Below, piece after piece: positions 17,417-28,491 of a stretch of DNA of 64,000 nt. The notes beneath the pieces are model-generated. The model ran no database searches, was not told where the DNA came from, and saw only the letters and a program-made list of their open reading frames with translations. How positions within the stretch are numbered: position 1 is the first letter of the stretch; each line of letters begins with the position of its first letter. Position numbers and translations under genes: made by a program. Origin of the DNA: Acidihalobacter prosperus (GTDB taxonomy: Bacteria > Pseudomonadota > Gammaproteobacteria > DSM-5130 > Acidihalobacteraceae); the NCBI RefSeq assembly GCF_000754095.2, contig NZ_JQSG02000006.1, positions 1,047,129 through 1,111,128 on the forward strand, given 5' to 3'.

Positions 17417-17884
17417 ATGCACCTGACTCAACACACCGATTTCTCGCTGCGCGTGCTCATGTACCTGGGGGCGATGCAGGACCGGCTGGTCACCATCGAC
17501 GAGCTGACCACGCGGCTGCACATCGCGCGCAGCCACCTTGCCAAGATCGTCAATCGCCTCGCCCGCCTGGGCTACATCACGACCTTGCGCGGCAAGGGCG
17601 GCGGCATGCGTCTTGCCCGCCCGCCGGCCGAGATCGGTATCGGTGCGGTGGTGCGCGACACCGAGCCCGGCACCACCCTGATCGATTGCGAGAGTCCGGC
17701 CTGCTCGATTCTCGGCATCTGCGCGCTGGTCGGTACGCTGGCACAGGCCAAGTCCGCCTTTTTCGAGGTGCTGGACGACGTGACGCTGGCGGATCTGGTG
17801 GCGAACGGCGATGCCCTGCGCCGGCGGTTCGAGGGGGCGGGGAGCACCCGGGTGATCAAGATCCCCGCGCGCGACCGGGCCTGA
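17417..17884 (+). CDS. nsrR: Rrf2-family NO-sensing repressor NsrR
   Basis: 155 residues. A winged helix of the Rrf2 family (MHLTQHTDFSLRVLMYLG, HLAKIVNRLARLGYI, LRGKGGGMRLARPP) is followed by an iron-sulphur cluster site with cysteines at 91, 96 and 102, the same positions as in Escherichia coli NsrR. It should repress NO-response genes until NO damages the cluster. The adjacent truncated haemoglobin and reductase are the probable targets. TATACT at 17383-17388 could be its -10 box. Confidence 0.92.
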   Translation: MHLTQHTDFSLRVLMYLGAMQDRLVTIDELTTRLHIARSHLAKIVNRLARLGYITTLRGKGGGMRLARPPAEIGIGAVVRDTEPGTTLIDCESPACSILGICALVGTLAQAKSAFFEVLDDVTLADLVANGDALRRRFEGAGSTRVIKIPARDRA

Positions 17885-17943
17885 GGGCGGATGCCGTCCG
17901 TGTATCGTGCGTGTCCCCCGTCAACGAAGCCGCGGGTGTGCCG

Positions 17944-19116
17944 ATGAGCACGCCGGTTGCGCCCCGCATTGCCTTGATTCGTCAACGCTATACACGTTTC
18001 GGCGGCGCCGAGCGTTTCGTTGCGGGCGCATTGGAAGCCCTGGTTGCCCGCGGCGCCAGACTGTCGGTGATCACCCGCCACTGGCAGCACCAGCCAGGCG
18101 TCGAGGCGATCGGGGTCAATCCCTTTCATTGGGGGCGCGTGTGGCGCGATTGGTCGTTCGCGCGCGCCGCCTGTCGCGTGGTCGAGGCCCGCGGCTTCGA
18201 CCTTGTGCAGTCGCACGAGCGTATTGCCTGCTGCGACATCTACCGCGCCGGCGACGGCGTACATCGGATGTGGCTGCAACGGCGCGCGGCCGGCGGCGGT
18301 TGGCGTGCGCGTCTGGGGCAATGGTTGAGCCCCTATCATCACTACGTCCTGCGCGCTGAGAGGCGGCTGTTCGCGAGTCCGCGGCTCAAGGCGGTCATCT
18401 GCAACTCGTCGATGGTGCGCGACGAAATCGTGCAGTGTTTCGGCGTGCCCGAGTCGCGTATCGAGGTGATCTACAACGCCGTCGATCTGGAACGCTTCAG
18501 CCCCATGCTGCGTACCCGCTTCAGGCAGGCCACGCGCACGCGGCTCGGTGTGCCCGATGCGGCAATGGTGTACTTGTTCGTGGGCTCCGGTTTCGCTCGC
18601 AAGGGGCTTGAAACGGCCATCCGCGCATTGGCCGCGCTGCCTACCCATTGCTGTCTGGTCGTCGTGGGCAAGGACCGATCGGCCGCGCGCTTCCGTCGAC
18701 TGGCAAAACGGCTTGGATTGGCGTCGCGCGTGTTTTTCACCGGTCCCCAGGACGACGCGGCGCCTTATTACGGCATGGCCGACGCCTTTGTGCTGCCGAC
18801 GCTGTACGACCCGTTTCCGAACGTGGTGCTGGAAGCGCTCGCGTGCGGTCTGCCGGTCGTGGTCAGCGACAGTTGCGGAGCGGTCGATATCATCCGGGAC
18901 GGCGAGAACGGATTTGTCTGCGGCGCGCTGGATGCGGAGGCGCTGGCCACGCGCATGCGCCGCCTCATGGATGCCGAGCTGCGAGCGAAACTGCTGCCGA
19001 TCTCGCGCGCGCTGGTCGAGCAATGGCAGCCGGAGCGGATGTCCGCGCAATTGCTGGCGCTTTACCGGCGAATCCTCGCAACAACCGGCCAGGAAAAGGA
19101 TTCGCCGGATCGATGA
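17944..19116 (+). CDS. GT-B glycosyltransferase, family 4 (WaaG-like)
   Basis: 390 residues with an N-terminal acceptor domain (IALIRQRYTRFGGAERFV) and a C-terminal GT4 donor domain (VFVGSGFARKGL-type region near residue 215, ADAFVLPTLYDPFPNVVLEALACGLPVV). The N-terminus and gene size are like lipopolysaccharide core glucosyltransferases of the WaaG group. The ATG at 17944 begins just before the homology. The donor and acceptor sugars cannot be told. Nucleotide-sugar enzymes at 19738-22040 are on the opposite strand nearby and suggest envelope polysaccharide synthesis. Confidence 0.88.
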   Translation: MSTPVAPRIALIRQRYTRFGGAERFVAGALEALVARGARLSVITRHWQHQPGVEAIGVNPFHWGRVWRDWSFARAACRVVEARGFDLVQSHERIACCDIYRAGDGVHRMWLQRRAAGGGWRARLGQWLSPYHHYVLRAERRLFASPRLKAVICNSSMVRDEIVQCFGVPESRIEVIYNAVDLERFSPMLRTRFRQATRTRLGVPDAAMVYLFVGSGFARKGLETAIRALAALPTHCCLVVVGKDRSAARFRRLAKRLGLASRVFFTGPQDDAAPYYGMADAFVLPTLYDPFPNVVLEALACGLPVVVSDSCGAVDIIRDGENGFVCGALDAEALATRMRRLMDAELRAKLLPISRALVEQWQPERMSAQLLALYRRILATTGQEKDSPDR

Positions 19117-19233
19117 GCGTGCCGGCGCCCACGATGTAGGGGGCGTGCGCTGGCGGGTATGCTAAATATGAAAATGTTATAGGTGACAATGCGCGGGACG
19201 TGTTGCGTCCGGCGAGACCACGAGGACAGCGTT

Positions 19234-19701
19234 GTGGGTGAGAACAGGCGCGACCATGAGCGGCGGCATTGGGGCCGAGAGGTGCATTACCCCTTCAGAG
19301 ACAGCGAGGGTCGCACGGTCGTGCGCAATCGGCGCCGCGTGGTCGAACGTCGTCTCAGCAGCGTTCAGGCGCGCAGCGCACAGCCGGTGCTACGCCTGCG
19401 CTTCCGCGAGCGCGAGTTTGCCTTGCGCAACGGCCAGCTCCGGGTAGGGCGCCACAGCGGCAACGACCTCGTGATCAACCAGCCCGTCGTGTCGCGCCAT
19501 CATGGCGTCATCTTGGCGTTGGGCGGTGGCTATCTGCTGGTCGATACCAGCCGCAACGGCAGTTACGTGCGTCTGCAAGGTGCCGCAGCGGACATACACG
19601 TGCAGGCCGGCGAATACCGCCTCGTAGGGAAAGGCACCATCCGCCTCGGTCGTGCCACCGACGCGCCGGGCAACGACCTCCTGCATTTCGACATCTCGTG
19701 A
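19234..19701 (+). CDS. FHA-domain protein
   Basis: A GTG start at 19234 with GAGGA 7 bases upstream gives 155 residues; an ATG at 19189 would add 15. The first ~60 residues are rich in Arg and Glu (RRDHERRHWGREVHYPF, RNRRRVVERRL). A forkhead-associated domain follows, with the typical GRHSGNDLVI, VSRHHG and DTSRNGSYV phosphothreonine-binding motifs. It would bind phosphothreonine peptides in the cytoplasm. No kinase or phosphatase gene lies next to it, so the partner is unknown. Confidence 0.85.
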   Translation: MGENRRDHERRHWGREVHYPFRDSEGRTVVRNRRRVVERRLSSVQARSAQPVLRLRFREREFALRNGQLRVGRHSGNDLVINQPVVSRHHGVILALGGGYLLVDTSRNGSYVRLQGAAADIHVQAGEYRLVGKGTIRLGRATDAPGNDLLHFDIS

Positions 19702-19728
19702 GCGTGCGGGCTCAAACCGCGCGCACGC
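19702..19728. terminator. Hairpin between convergent FHA and epimerase genes
   Basis: GCGTGCG (19702-19708) pairs with CGCACGC (19722-19728) and lies in the 36-base gap between two convergent genes. It lacks a T-run. Confidence 0.45.
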
Positions 19729-19737
19729 CACGCCCCC

Positions 19738-20745
19738 TCAAACCCGGTGGTATTCGCGGTACCAGTCGACGAACCGGCGGATACCCACTTCGACGGGCGT
19801 CTGCGGCCGATAATCCACATCCCTGACCAGCTGGTCGACGTCGGCGTAGGTGTCCGGTACGTCGCCGGGCTGCAGCGGCAGCAGGTTTTTTTCCGCCTTG
19901 CGCCCGAGGCAGTCCTCCAGCACCTCGATATAGTGCATCAGTTCCACTGGCTGGTTGTTGCCGATGTTGTAGAGCCGATAGGGCGCACGGCTGGTGGCCG
20001 AGTCGGGTGCGTCGCCCGACCAGTCGGGGTTGGGGGTGGCGACATGGTCCAGGGTGCGGATCACGCCTTCGACGATGTCGTCGATATAGGTGAAGTCGCG
20101 TCGATGGTGGCCGTAGTTGAAGACGTCGATCGGTTCGCCGGCGAGGATCTTGCGAGTGAACAGGAACAACGCCATGTCCGGCCGGCCCCAGGGGCCGTAC
20201 ACGGTGAAGAAACGCAGCCCCGTCGTCGGCAGACCGTAGAGATGGCTGTAGGTGTGAGCCATCAGCTCGTTGGCCTTCTTGCTCGCGGCGTAGAGACTGA
20301 CCGGGTGGTCGACGTTGTCGTGCACCGAGAAGGGCATGGTGGTGTTGGCGCCGTAGACCGAACTGGACGAGGCGTACACCAGATGCTCGACGCCGTTGTG
20401 CCGGCAGCCTTCCAGGATGTTCACGAAGCCGACCAGGTTGGTGTCGACGTAGGCGTGGGGATTGATCAGCGAATAGCGCACGCCGGCCTGGGCCGCCAGA
20501 TTGACCACGCGTTCCGGTCGGTGACGCGCGAACACGTCGGCGATGGCCGCCCGGTCCGCGATGTCGACCCGTTCATCGACGTAGCTTGCATGATCGCGGA
20601 TGCGCGCCAGCCGCGCCTCCTTGAGACGGACGTCGTAGTAGTCGTTGAGGTTGTCGACGCCGACGACCTCGTCGCCGCGTTCGAGCAGGCGGGCGGCGAG
20701 TGCGGAGCCGATGAAGCCGGCCGATCCGGTAATGAGTACGCGCAT
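19738..20745 (-). CDS. NAD-dependent nucleotide-sugar epimerase (UDP-glucuronate 4-epimerase-like)
   Basis: 335 residues, extended SDR family, with the NAD motif GSAGFIG and the catalytic Y-x3-K in [27 protein letters not shown] is typical of UDP-glucuronate 4-epimerases. It interconverts UDP-sugars for surface polysaccharides. The gene is 17 bases downstream of the UDP-sugar dehydrogenase on the same strand, so the two likely act in sequence. The exact sugar is not certain. Confidence 0.88.
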   Translation of the reverse strand: MRVLITGSAGFIGSALAARLLERGDEVVGVDNLNDYYDVRLKEARLARIRDHASYVDERVDIADRAAIADVFARHRPERVVNLAAQAGVRYSLINPHAYVDTNLVGFVNILEGCRHNGVEHLVYASSSSVYGANTTMPFSVHDNVDHPVSLYAASKKANELMAHTYSHLYGLPTTGLRFFTVYGPWGRPDMALFLFTRKILAGEPIDVFNYGHHRRDFTYIDDIVEGVIRTLDHVATPNPDWSGDAPDSATSRAPYRLYNIGNNQPVELMHYIEVLEDCLGRKAEKNLLPLQPGDVPDTYADVDQLVRDVDYRPQTPVEVGIRRFVDWYREYHRV

Positions 20746-20762
20746 GGTTTTCCCCGGTGTTG

Positions 20763-22040
<1,278 letters not shown>

Positions 22041-22056
22041 GGCGATTCTCCCGTCT

Positions 22057-22635
22057 CTATTTTACGTATTGCATGATTTCCGCCAGCTTGTCGGCGGGTG
22101 GCGTGCCTTCGAAATAGAAGGCGGAGCCGTCGGTCGTGGCGAACAGCGTGACCGGCACGCCGTTGAGGCCATGATCGGCCAGCAGGCCATTGTTGGTCTC
22201 TAGCGCCCGGCGGGTGGCGGGGCTGGGGTTTTTGAGCGGCGTGATGCCGCCACCGGGCGTGTCCCCGAAGTTCCAGTCATGCTCGCTCTGATAGAAGGCC
22301 TTGAGACGGTCCTTGGCTTGCAGGATGGCCGCGGCCTTGCCGGGGCTGGTACTGGTCAGGATGCCCACCGGGATCCAATGTATCGTCACCTCGTTCTGCT
22401 TCACGTAGGGACGCAGCTCCTCGAACAGCTTGTGGCAGAAGGGACAGTTCGGGTCGAAGAAGACGTACAGCGTCTTGGAGCCCTTGCCCTCGGTGATCTT
22501 CACGGCCTTGTGCATGTCGTGGAGCAGCGCCACGGCGGGGTTTTCAGCTGCCTGCGCGGTCCCGGCCGCGAAGCCGGCCAGCAGCAGCAGAGCGGCAAAA
22601 ATGCGTGGGAGTTTGTGACTCAAGGGCATGGACAT
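22057..22635 (-). CDS. Periplasmic DsbG/DsbC-type thioredoxin-fold protein
   Basis: 192 residues from the ATG at 22635, which has CGGAG upstream. A signal peptide ([22 protein letters not shown]) is followed by a thioredoxin-fold domain with a CPFC active site ([16 protein letters not shown]) and the cis-Pro region GVPVTLF. It is like the catalytic half of DsbG/DsbC but has a short region in place of the N-terminal dimerisation domain. It should act on periplasmic disulphides. An upstream ATG at 22695 would give a longer, unlikely N-terminus. Confidence 0.88.
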   Translation of the reverse strand: MSMPLSHKLPRIFAALLLLAGFAAGTAQAAENPAVALLHDMHKAVKITEGKGSKTLYVFFDPNCPFCHKLFEELRPYVKQNEVTIHWIPVGILTSTSPGKAAAILQAKDRLKAFYQSEHDWNFGDTPGGGITPLKNPSPATRRALETNNGLLADHGLNGVPVTLFATTDGSAFYFEGTPPADKLAEIMQYVK

Positions 22636-22788
22636 GCGGGCTCCGGGGCGCGGGTTGCGCGGTTGATGGGCGGGCTTGTATATCATAGCCGCCAAGCGCT
22701 CGCCATCCGCGGGGCGGCAGAGCGGCGGCCGCTTCGGTACAATCCGTCGCAGGCAGCGCCCCCGATCTTACAGGAAGGATTCGACGCC

Positions 22789-24582
22789 ATGTCCCAATAT
22801 TCCGCCGATGCGGGCCTCGGTTCACGCCAGCGTTTCGACCGCCGTTTTTTCGCCGATGTCTGGCGTCTGGCCAAGCCGTATTTTACCCAGTCGGAGGAGC
22901 GTCGTTCGGCGGTCCTGCTGTTGGTGCTGATCCTCGTCACCACCATCGGCCTGGTGTACATCAATCTGCGCATTACCAACTGGTACAACACCTTCTACAA
23001 CGCCCTGCAGACCTATAACAGCGGCGCCTACTGGAGATTGATGGGGGAATTCGCGGTGCTGGCGATCATCGCCATCGCGCTCAACGTCTACCAGACCTAT
23101 CTTTCGCAGTTGCTCGACCTGCGTTGGCGGCGCTGGCTCACCGGCACCTTCCTGACCCGCTATCTGGATGCGCGCACCTACTACCACATGGAGGTATTCA
23201 AACGCGGACAGGACAATCCTGACCAGCGCATCGCCGACGACCTGTCCGCTTTCGCCCAGTACACCAGCAGTCTGGCCACTGGGTTGCTCAGTTCGATCGC
23301 CAACCTGACGGCCTTCATCGGTCTGCTGTGGGTGCTGTCGGCCAAGGTGATTGTGCCCTGGGGCGGGGCAGAACATCATGTGCCCGGTTTCCTGGTCTGG
23401 GTGGCGTTGCTGTACGCGGCCGCCTGGACCTGGGCTGCCGCCAAGATCGGCAACCCGCTGATCCGCCTCAACTACCACCAGCAGCGTCTGCAGGCCGATT
23501 TCCGCTTCAGCCTGGTGCGTCTGCGCGAGAACAGCGAGGGCGTCGCCCTCTATGGCGGCGAGGCCAAGGAGCGGGCCCAGTTCGATCATCGATTCGACCA
23601 TGTGTTCGGCAACTACAAGCGCCTGATCCTGATGCAGAAGCGCTTCAACTGGTTCACCACCTACTTCAACCAGTTCGCGATCATCCTGCCCTTTCTCGTG
23701 GCGGCGTCCGCCTATTTCGCCAAGGCCGTGCCGCTGGGCTTCCTGATGCAGATCAGCTCGGCCTTCGGCAACGTGCAGAGCTCCTTCGCCTATCTGGCCA
23801 CGAGCTACGACAGTCTGGCGCAGTGGCACGCGGTCACCGATCGACTGAGAGGCTTTCTGGGCTTCATGGACGAGGTCGAGGCCATGCAACAGGCCGAGAG
23901 CCATGTCGAGCGGCGCGGCGGGGATGTGCTCGAGGTGTCGGATCTGAACCTGAGGCTGCCTTCCGGCAGTACTATCGTCAGCGGCCTGAACCTGCGGGTA
24001 TCGCCGGGCGAGCGCGTGCTGGTGACGGGCCGTTCGGGGATCGGCAAGAGCACCTTGCTGCGCGCAATCGCCGGTATCTGGCCCTTCGGCGAGGGAAGGA
24101 TTGCGTTGCCGGATGGCGGACGCAGCCTGTTTCTGCCGCAGAAACCCTATCTGCCGCTGGGCAGTCTGCGCGAAGCGCTGCTGTATCCTTCCGGCAGCGT
24201 AAAGACGCCCGACGCCGATCTGGTGCGCGCGCTGGAACTGGTCGATCTGCCCGGCCTGATCCCGCATCTGGGCGAAGTGCAGCCTTGGTCGCATGTGCTG
24301 TCGCTCGGCGAGCAGCAGCGGGTGGCCTTCGCGCGCGTGCTGCTGCAGCGTCCGGCCTATGTGTTTCTCGACGAGGCCACCTCGGCGCTGGACGAACCCT
24401 CCGAATTGGCGCTGTACGGTCTGTTGACCGAGGTGCTCCCGTCTACGGCGGTGGTCAGCGTGGGGCATCGCAGCACGCTGTTCGCCTTCCATACGCGCCG
24501 GCTGCACCTGTTGCCAGAGGGGCGCTGGGAGGATTGCGCGATCGAGACAGCGGAAGGACCTGAACCCCATTACGCGACCTGA
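22789..24582 (+). CDS. YddA/SbmA-BacA-like ABC transporter with fused ATPase
   Basis: 597 residues. About six membrane segments in an SbmA/BacA-like domain (residues 1-340) are fused to an ABC ATPase with Walker A GRSGIGKST, signature LSLGEQQRVA and Walker B YVFLDEATSALDE. This is the ABCD/YddA architecture. Such proteins move peptides, cobalamin or very-long-chain acyl groups; the cargo here is unknown. The ATG at 22789 starts the homology (MSQYSADAGLGSRQRF); CAGGAAGG lies upstream. It stands alone, divergent from the Dsb gene. Confidence 0.9.
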   Translation: MSQYSADAGLGSRQRFDRRFFADVWRLAKPYFTQSEERRSAVLLLVLILVTTIGLVYINLRITNWYNTFYNALQTYNSGAYWRLMGEFAVLAIIAIALNVYQTYLSQLLDLRWRRWLTGTFLTRYLDARTYYHMEVFKRGQDNPDQRIADDLSAFAQYTSSLATGLLSSIANLTAFIGLLWVLSAKVIVPWGGAEHHVPGFLVWVALLYAAAWTWAAAKIGNPLIRLNYHQQRLQADFRFSLVRLRENSEGVALYGGEAKERAQFDHRFDHVFGNYKRLILMQKRFNWFTTYFNQFAIILPFLVAASAYFAKAVPLGFLMQISSAFGNVQSSFAYLATSYDSLAQWHAVTDRLRGFLGFMDEVEAMQQAESHVERRGGDVLEVSDLNLRLPSGSTIVSGLNLRVSPGERVLVTGRSGIGKSTLLRAIAGIWPFGEGRIALPDGGRSLFLPQKPYLPLGSLREALLYPSGSVKTPDADLVRALELVDLPGLIPHLGEVQPWSHVLSLGEQQRVAFARVLLQRPAYVFLDEATSALDEPSELALYGLLTEVLPSTAVVSVGHRSTLFAFHTRRLHLLPEGRWEDCAIETAEGPEPHYAT

Positions 24583-24636
24583 CGGATGCCGTGCGGCGGA
24601 GGCTGAATTCGCCACGCATCTGCTACAATGCGCGCC

Positions 24637-25737
24637 ATGGCAGGCAACCGCATCGGACAGGCATTTACCGTCACCAGCTTTGGCGAAAGCCATGGTCCGG
24701 CTATCGGCTGCATCGTCGACGGTTGCCCGCCGGGGATGACGCTCTCCGAGGACGATCTGCAGGCCGATCTGGAACGCCGCCGACCCGGCAAGACCCGGCA
24801 TACCACCCAGCGCCGAGAACCCGATCAGGTGCGCATCCTGTCCGGGGTGTTCGAGGGCGTGACCACCGGCACGCCGATCGCGCTGATGATCGAGAACGTG
24901 GATCAGCGTTCCAAGGATTACGGCAACATCCTCGACCGTTTCCGCCCCGGACACGCCGACTACACCTACTACAAGAAATTCGGCCTGCGCGACTACCGCG
25001 GCGGCGGCCGTTCCTCGGCCCGCGAGACGGCGATGCGGGTCGCGGCCGGCGCCATCGCCAAGAAATATCTGCACGAGCAGGCCGGCGTGGCCATCCACGG
25101 CTATCTTGCCCAGCTCGGCCCGCTCAAGCCGCAGCGTTTCGACTGGGACGCGGTGGAGGCGAACCCCTTCTTCTTCCCCGACGCGGACAGGGTGCCCGAG
25201 CTCGAGGCCTATATGGACGACCTGCGCAAGTCCGGCGATTCGATTGGCGCGCGCGTCAACGTGGTCGCCCGCGGCGTGCCGCCGGGTTGGGGCGAACCGG
25301 TGTTCGACCGGCTCGATGCGGATATCGCACACGCGATGATGAGCATCAATGCGGTCAAGGGCGTGGAGATCGGCGCGGGCTTTGCCTGCGTCGAGCAGAA
25401 GGGCAGCGAGCACCGCGACGAGATCACGCCGGCGGGTTTCGTCGGCAATAATGCGGGCGGCATCCTCGGCGGCATTTCGAGCGGCCAGGACATCGAGGTC
25501 AGCCTGGCGCTCAAGCCCACTTCCAGCCTGCGCCTGCCGGCGCGCACGGTGAACCTCGCAGGCGAGCCGGTCGAGATCGTCACCCACGGTCGCCACGATC
25601 CCTGCGTGGGCATCCGTGCCACCCCGATCGCCGAGGCTATGCTGGCCATCGTGCTCATGGACCACCTGATGCGGCACCGCGGCCAGAACGCCGACGTGCG
25701 CACCAGCCTGGCGGACATCCCGGCCCGGCCCGTCTGA
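24637..25737 (+). CDS. aroC: Chorismate synthase
   Basis: 366 residues of AroC ([49 protein letters not shown]). It converts EPSP to chorismate, the branch point to tryptophan and other aromatics, using reduced FMN. A -10-like TACAAT lies at 24624-24629, only 7 bases before the ATG at 24637 and with no Shine-Dalgarno, so a leaderless transcript is possible. rlmJ follows 6 bases later. Confidence 0.98.
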   Translation: MAGNRIGQAFTVTSFGESHGPAIGCIVDGCPPGMTLSEDDLQADLERRRPGKTRHTTQRREPDQVRILSGVFEGVTTGTPIALMIENVDQRSKDYGNILDRFRPGHADYTYYKKFGLRDYRGGGRSSARETAMRVAAGAIAKKYLHEQAGVAIHGYLAQLGPLKPQRFDWDAVEANPFFFPDADRVPELEAYMDDLRKSGDSIGARVNVVARGVPPGWGEPVFDRLDADIAHAMMSINAVKGVEIGAGFACVEQKGSEHRDEITPAGFVGNNAGGILGGISSGQDIEVSLALKPTSSLRLPARTVNLAGEPVEIVTHGRHDPCVGIRATPIAEAMLAIVLMDHLMRHRGQNADVRTSLADIPARPV

Positions 25738-25743
25738 GGCCGC

Positions 25744-26613
25744 ATGCTCGCCTATCGCCACGGTTTTCACGCCGGCAACCATGCCGACGTTCTCAAGCAT
25801 CTCGTCCTGATCGAGCTCCTCGATGCGCTGCGGCGCAAGGACAAGCCTTTCTGCGTCATCGATACCCACGCCGGCGACGGTGTCTACGCGCTCGACGCCC
25901 CCGAATCCGCGAAGCTGGCCGAGCATGCAGGCGGCATCGGCCGCCTGTGGGAGGCGCGGGGCCTGCATCCGGCCGTCGACGTCTACCTCGACGCGGTGGC
26001 CGTTCACAACCCTGCCGGCGCATTGCGCCGCTACCCGGGTTCGCCGCTGCTGGTGGCCGAACGTTTGCGTCCCGGCGATCGCCTGGTCGCGGCCGAGGCA
26101 CATGGCACGGCCTACGAGCATCTGAGCGAATGCCTGGGCCGCCGCCGCGGCGTGCAGCTGCGCGCGGGCGACGGCTACGCCTCGCTCAAGGCGCTGTTGC
26201 CGCCGTCGGAGCGCCGCGGACTGGTGCTCATCGATCCGAGCTACGAAACGGCGGGCGAGTATGAGCGTCTGAACGCGGCGCTGCGCATGATCCATCAGCG
26301 TTTCCGCCAGGGGATGGTGGCCGTGTGGTATCCGCTGGTGCCGCGCAAGCCGGCCGCACCCTGGCTCGCTTCGGTACGCGAACTCGGCATTCCCGACGTC
26401 CTCGTCGCCGAGCTGCGCGTCGAGCCGCCCGGTGCCGACTTCGGCCTCTACGGCAGCGGCATGTTGCTGATCAACCCACCCTGGGGACTGGAAGCGACGC
26501 TGCGCGAGGCGCTGCCGCGGGTGGCCGAATGCATGGCGGGCAGTCAGGGCGAGGTTTCGATACGCGTACTGGTGGACGAGCGGGGCGGGCTGCCCGCTGC
26601 GACCGACCCATGA
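25744..26613 (+). CDS. rlmJ: 23S rRNA (adenine2030-N6)-methyltransferase
   Basis: 289 residues of the RlmJ (DUF519) family: MLAYRHGFHAGNHADVLKH, DTHAGDGVYAL (SAM site) and the catalytic DPSYE. It methylates A2030 of 23S rRNA. It starts 6 bases after aroC and overlaps the next gene by 4 bases (ATGA). Confidence 0.95.
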   Translation: MLAYRHGFHAGNHADVLKHLVLIELLDALRRKDKPFCVIDTHAGDGVYALDAPESAKLAEHAGGIGRLWEARGLHPAVDVYLDAVAVHNPAGALRRYPGSPLLVAERLRPGDRLVAAEAHGTAYEHLSECLGRRRGVQLRAGDGYASLKALLPPSERRGLVLIDPSYETAGEYERLNAALRMIHQRFRQGMVAVWYPLVPRKPAAPWLASVRELGIPDVLVAELRVEPPGADFGLYGSGMLLINPPWGLEATLREALPRVAECMAGSQGEVSIRVLVDERGGLPAATDP

Positions 26614-27788
26614 GCGCCGTGCCGGCCGCCGGTCGCGGCGAGGGCACACCCTACTGGCGTCTCTCGGGTTTCTATTTCGTCTACTTCACCGTGACCGGCG
26701 CCTTCGTGCCGTACTGGAGCGTCTACCTCAAGGGTCTGGGTTACGGGCCGGTGGCCATCGGTGCGCTGATGGCGCTGCCGATGGCCACCAAGGTCTTCGC
26801 GCCTTACCTGTGGGGGTGGCTGGCCGACCGCAGCGGGCGCCGCCTGGGCGTGATCCGCTTGGCATCGTTGCTGGCCACGCTGTCGCTGGCCGTCCTGGCC
26901 CTGGGCCGGGGTGCGGTCTGGCTGGCGCTGGTGGTCACGGCGTTCAGCTTCTTCTGGAACGCCGCCCTGCCGCAGTTCGAAGCCTTGACCCTGACCCACC
27001 TGCGCCAGCGCGGCGAGCACTTCTACAGCCTGGTGCGCCTGTGGGGTTCCATCGGCTTCATCGCGAGCGCGCTGTGTCTGGGCTGGCTGTTCGGCTGGCT
27101 GAGCGTTGCCTGGCTACCCGCTATCCTGGTCGGTCTGCTTGCCGCGCTCTGGCTGACCAGTCTCAGCGTGCCGGCCACGGAAACGCTGCCCGGTATCGAA
27201 ACGGATCGCTCGCTGCGTCAGGTGATCCGCCAGCCGGCGGTGCTGGCGTTGCTCGCGGTGTGCTTTCTGATGCAGGCAAGCCACGGTCCGTACTACAGCT
27301 TCTTTACGCTCTATCTGCGCGAGAACGGCTACGGCTCCGCGTTGACCGGCGTGCTCTGGTCCCTGGGGGTGCTCGCGGAGGTCGGCATCTTTTTGCTCAT
27401 GCACCGACTGCTGCCGTTTTTCGGTGCCCGCCGGCTGCTGTTGTTCGCCACCCTGATCACGGCCGTGCGCTGGGTGCTGATCGCCGGCTGGGTGCAGGAT
27501 CTGCCGCTGCTGGTGTTCGGGCAGACCCTGCATGCGGCCAGCTACGGCATCTATCATGCCGCAGCCATTTCCTTGATCCACAAGCACTTCCCGGGTCGAC
27601 TGCAGGGGCGCGGGCAGGCCCTGTATTCCAGCGTGAGCTTCGGTCTCGGCGGGGCCTTCGGCAGCCTGGTGAGCGGATACGCCTGGAGCGGACTGGGGCC
27701 GGCGGACACCTATCTGGTTGGTGCGGGCTTCGCGCTGCTCGGCGCCGCGATCGGGTACTGGGGACTGCGCAGCCCCCAACGGGCCTAG
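26610..27788 (+). CDS. MFS transporter, HcaT/PPP-type
   Basis: 392 residues, about 12 membrane segments. GFYFVYFTVTGAFVPYWSVY, GWLADRSGRR and FWNAALPQFEALT are typical of the phenylpropionate-porter/nucleoside-like MFS_1 group (HcaT family). The ATG overlaps the rlmJ stop. The substrate cannot be predicted. Confidence 0.85.
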   Translation: MSAVPAAGRGEGTPYWRLSGFYFVYFTVTGAFVPYWSVYLKGLGYGPVAIGALMALPMATKVFAPYLWGWLADRSGRRLGVIRLASLLATLSLAVLALGRGAVWLALVVTAFSFFWNAALPQFEALTLTHLRQRGEHFYSLVRLWGSIGFIASALCLGWLFGWLSVAWLPAILVGLLAALWLTSLSVPATETLPGIETDRSLRQVIRQPAVLALLAVCFLMQASHGPYYSFFTLYLRENGYGSALTGVLWSLGVLAEVGIFLLMHRLLPFFGARRLLLFATLITAVRWVLIAGWVQDLPLLVFGQTLHAASYGIYHAAAISLIHKHFPGRLQGRGQALYSSVSFGLGGAFGSLVSGYAWSGLGPADTYLVGAGFALLGAAIGYWGLRSPQRA

Positions 27789-27816
27789 GCGGCGTGGGCT
27801 TAGACCGACCGCCGCC
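27788..27816. terminator. Hairpin between convergent MFS and Mla-operon genes
   Basis: GGCGGCG (27788-27794) pairs with CGCCGCC (27810-27816), beginning at the stop codon of the MFS gene and ending 7 bases before the stop of the converging lipoprotein gene. Confidence 0.5.
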
Positions 27817-27822
27817 CGGTCA

Positions 27823-28491
27823 TCATGGCTCGCGAGTCGGCTGCAGGCCATGAATGCCGCTGCAGAGGCCGCTCCGAGAGAGTTGCCTCAGCCATGCCGA
27901 TTCTTTGTCCAGCCATTGTTCGATGGCCTGGTTGGTGGCGCCAACGCCAGCCACCGGGTTGGGCGCCGAGGCGACTTCGATCGCGAAGCGACGGGTGGCG
28001 AGGGTTCGATTGTTCGCGGTGTCGATGAGGGTGCTGCCGACGGTCAATCGGATGTGGCTTTGCTGGCCGACGAAGACCTGGGTCAGGTCGATCAGGCGCG
28101 TTTCCAGCTGCAGCGGCGCATCGCCGCCCGAACCGGCGTCGAGGACATGACCGAACAGGCCATCAGCGCGCAGCCGTTCGACCAGCACCGGGCCGAGCAT
28201 GGCGGCCGGCGGTGCGGTCCAGCGGTGGTAGGCGAAATCGGCGATCTGAAAGGGCGCGGTGCTGTAGCGCATGGCCGTACCGCCGAAACCCGGGGCCGCG
28301 GTCGGCGTGACCACGCGCAGGTCGGGGCAGACGGCCGGGAGTGTGAGCGGCTCGACGGCCGATTCCTGCGGGTCGATGCGGTAGGTGGAGGTGGGCTGGA
28401 CACTTCCCCGGTTGGGCATCAGGGAGCAGCCGGCGAGACCGATGAACAGTCCTGATGCCAGCATGGCCGTGGCTACCTTGCGCGAATTCAT
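27823..28491 (-). CDS. PqiC-like ABC-transport auxiliary lipoprotein
   Basis: 222 residues. A signal peptide with lipobox LAGC (cysteine near residue 20) is followed by an ABC-type transport auxiliary lipoprotein domain (TYRIDPQ, FAYHRWTAPPAAML). It is the last gene of the MCE operon and overlaps the mlaD-like gene by 4 bases. In related systems this lipoprotein is an outer-membrane partner of the MCE protein. Confidence 0.82.
   Translation of the reverse strand: MNSRKVATAMLASGLFIGLAGCSLMPNRGSVQPTSTYRIDPQESAVEPLTLPAVCPDLRVVTPTAAPGFGGTAMRYSTAPFQIADFAYHRWTAPPAAMLGPVLVERLRADGLFGHVLDAGSGGDAPLQLETRLIDLTQVFVGQQSHIRLTVGSTLIDTANNRTLATRRFAIEVASAPNPVAGVGATNQAIEQWLDKESAWLRQLSRSGLCSGIHGLQPTREP

Noticed and set aside
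22822..26649. 1275-codon minus-strand open frame
   Set aside because: It lies antisense to the ABC exporter, aroC and rlmJ, all clearly real; the translation has no recognisable domain and is typical of GC-rich shadow frames.
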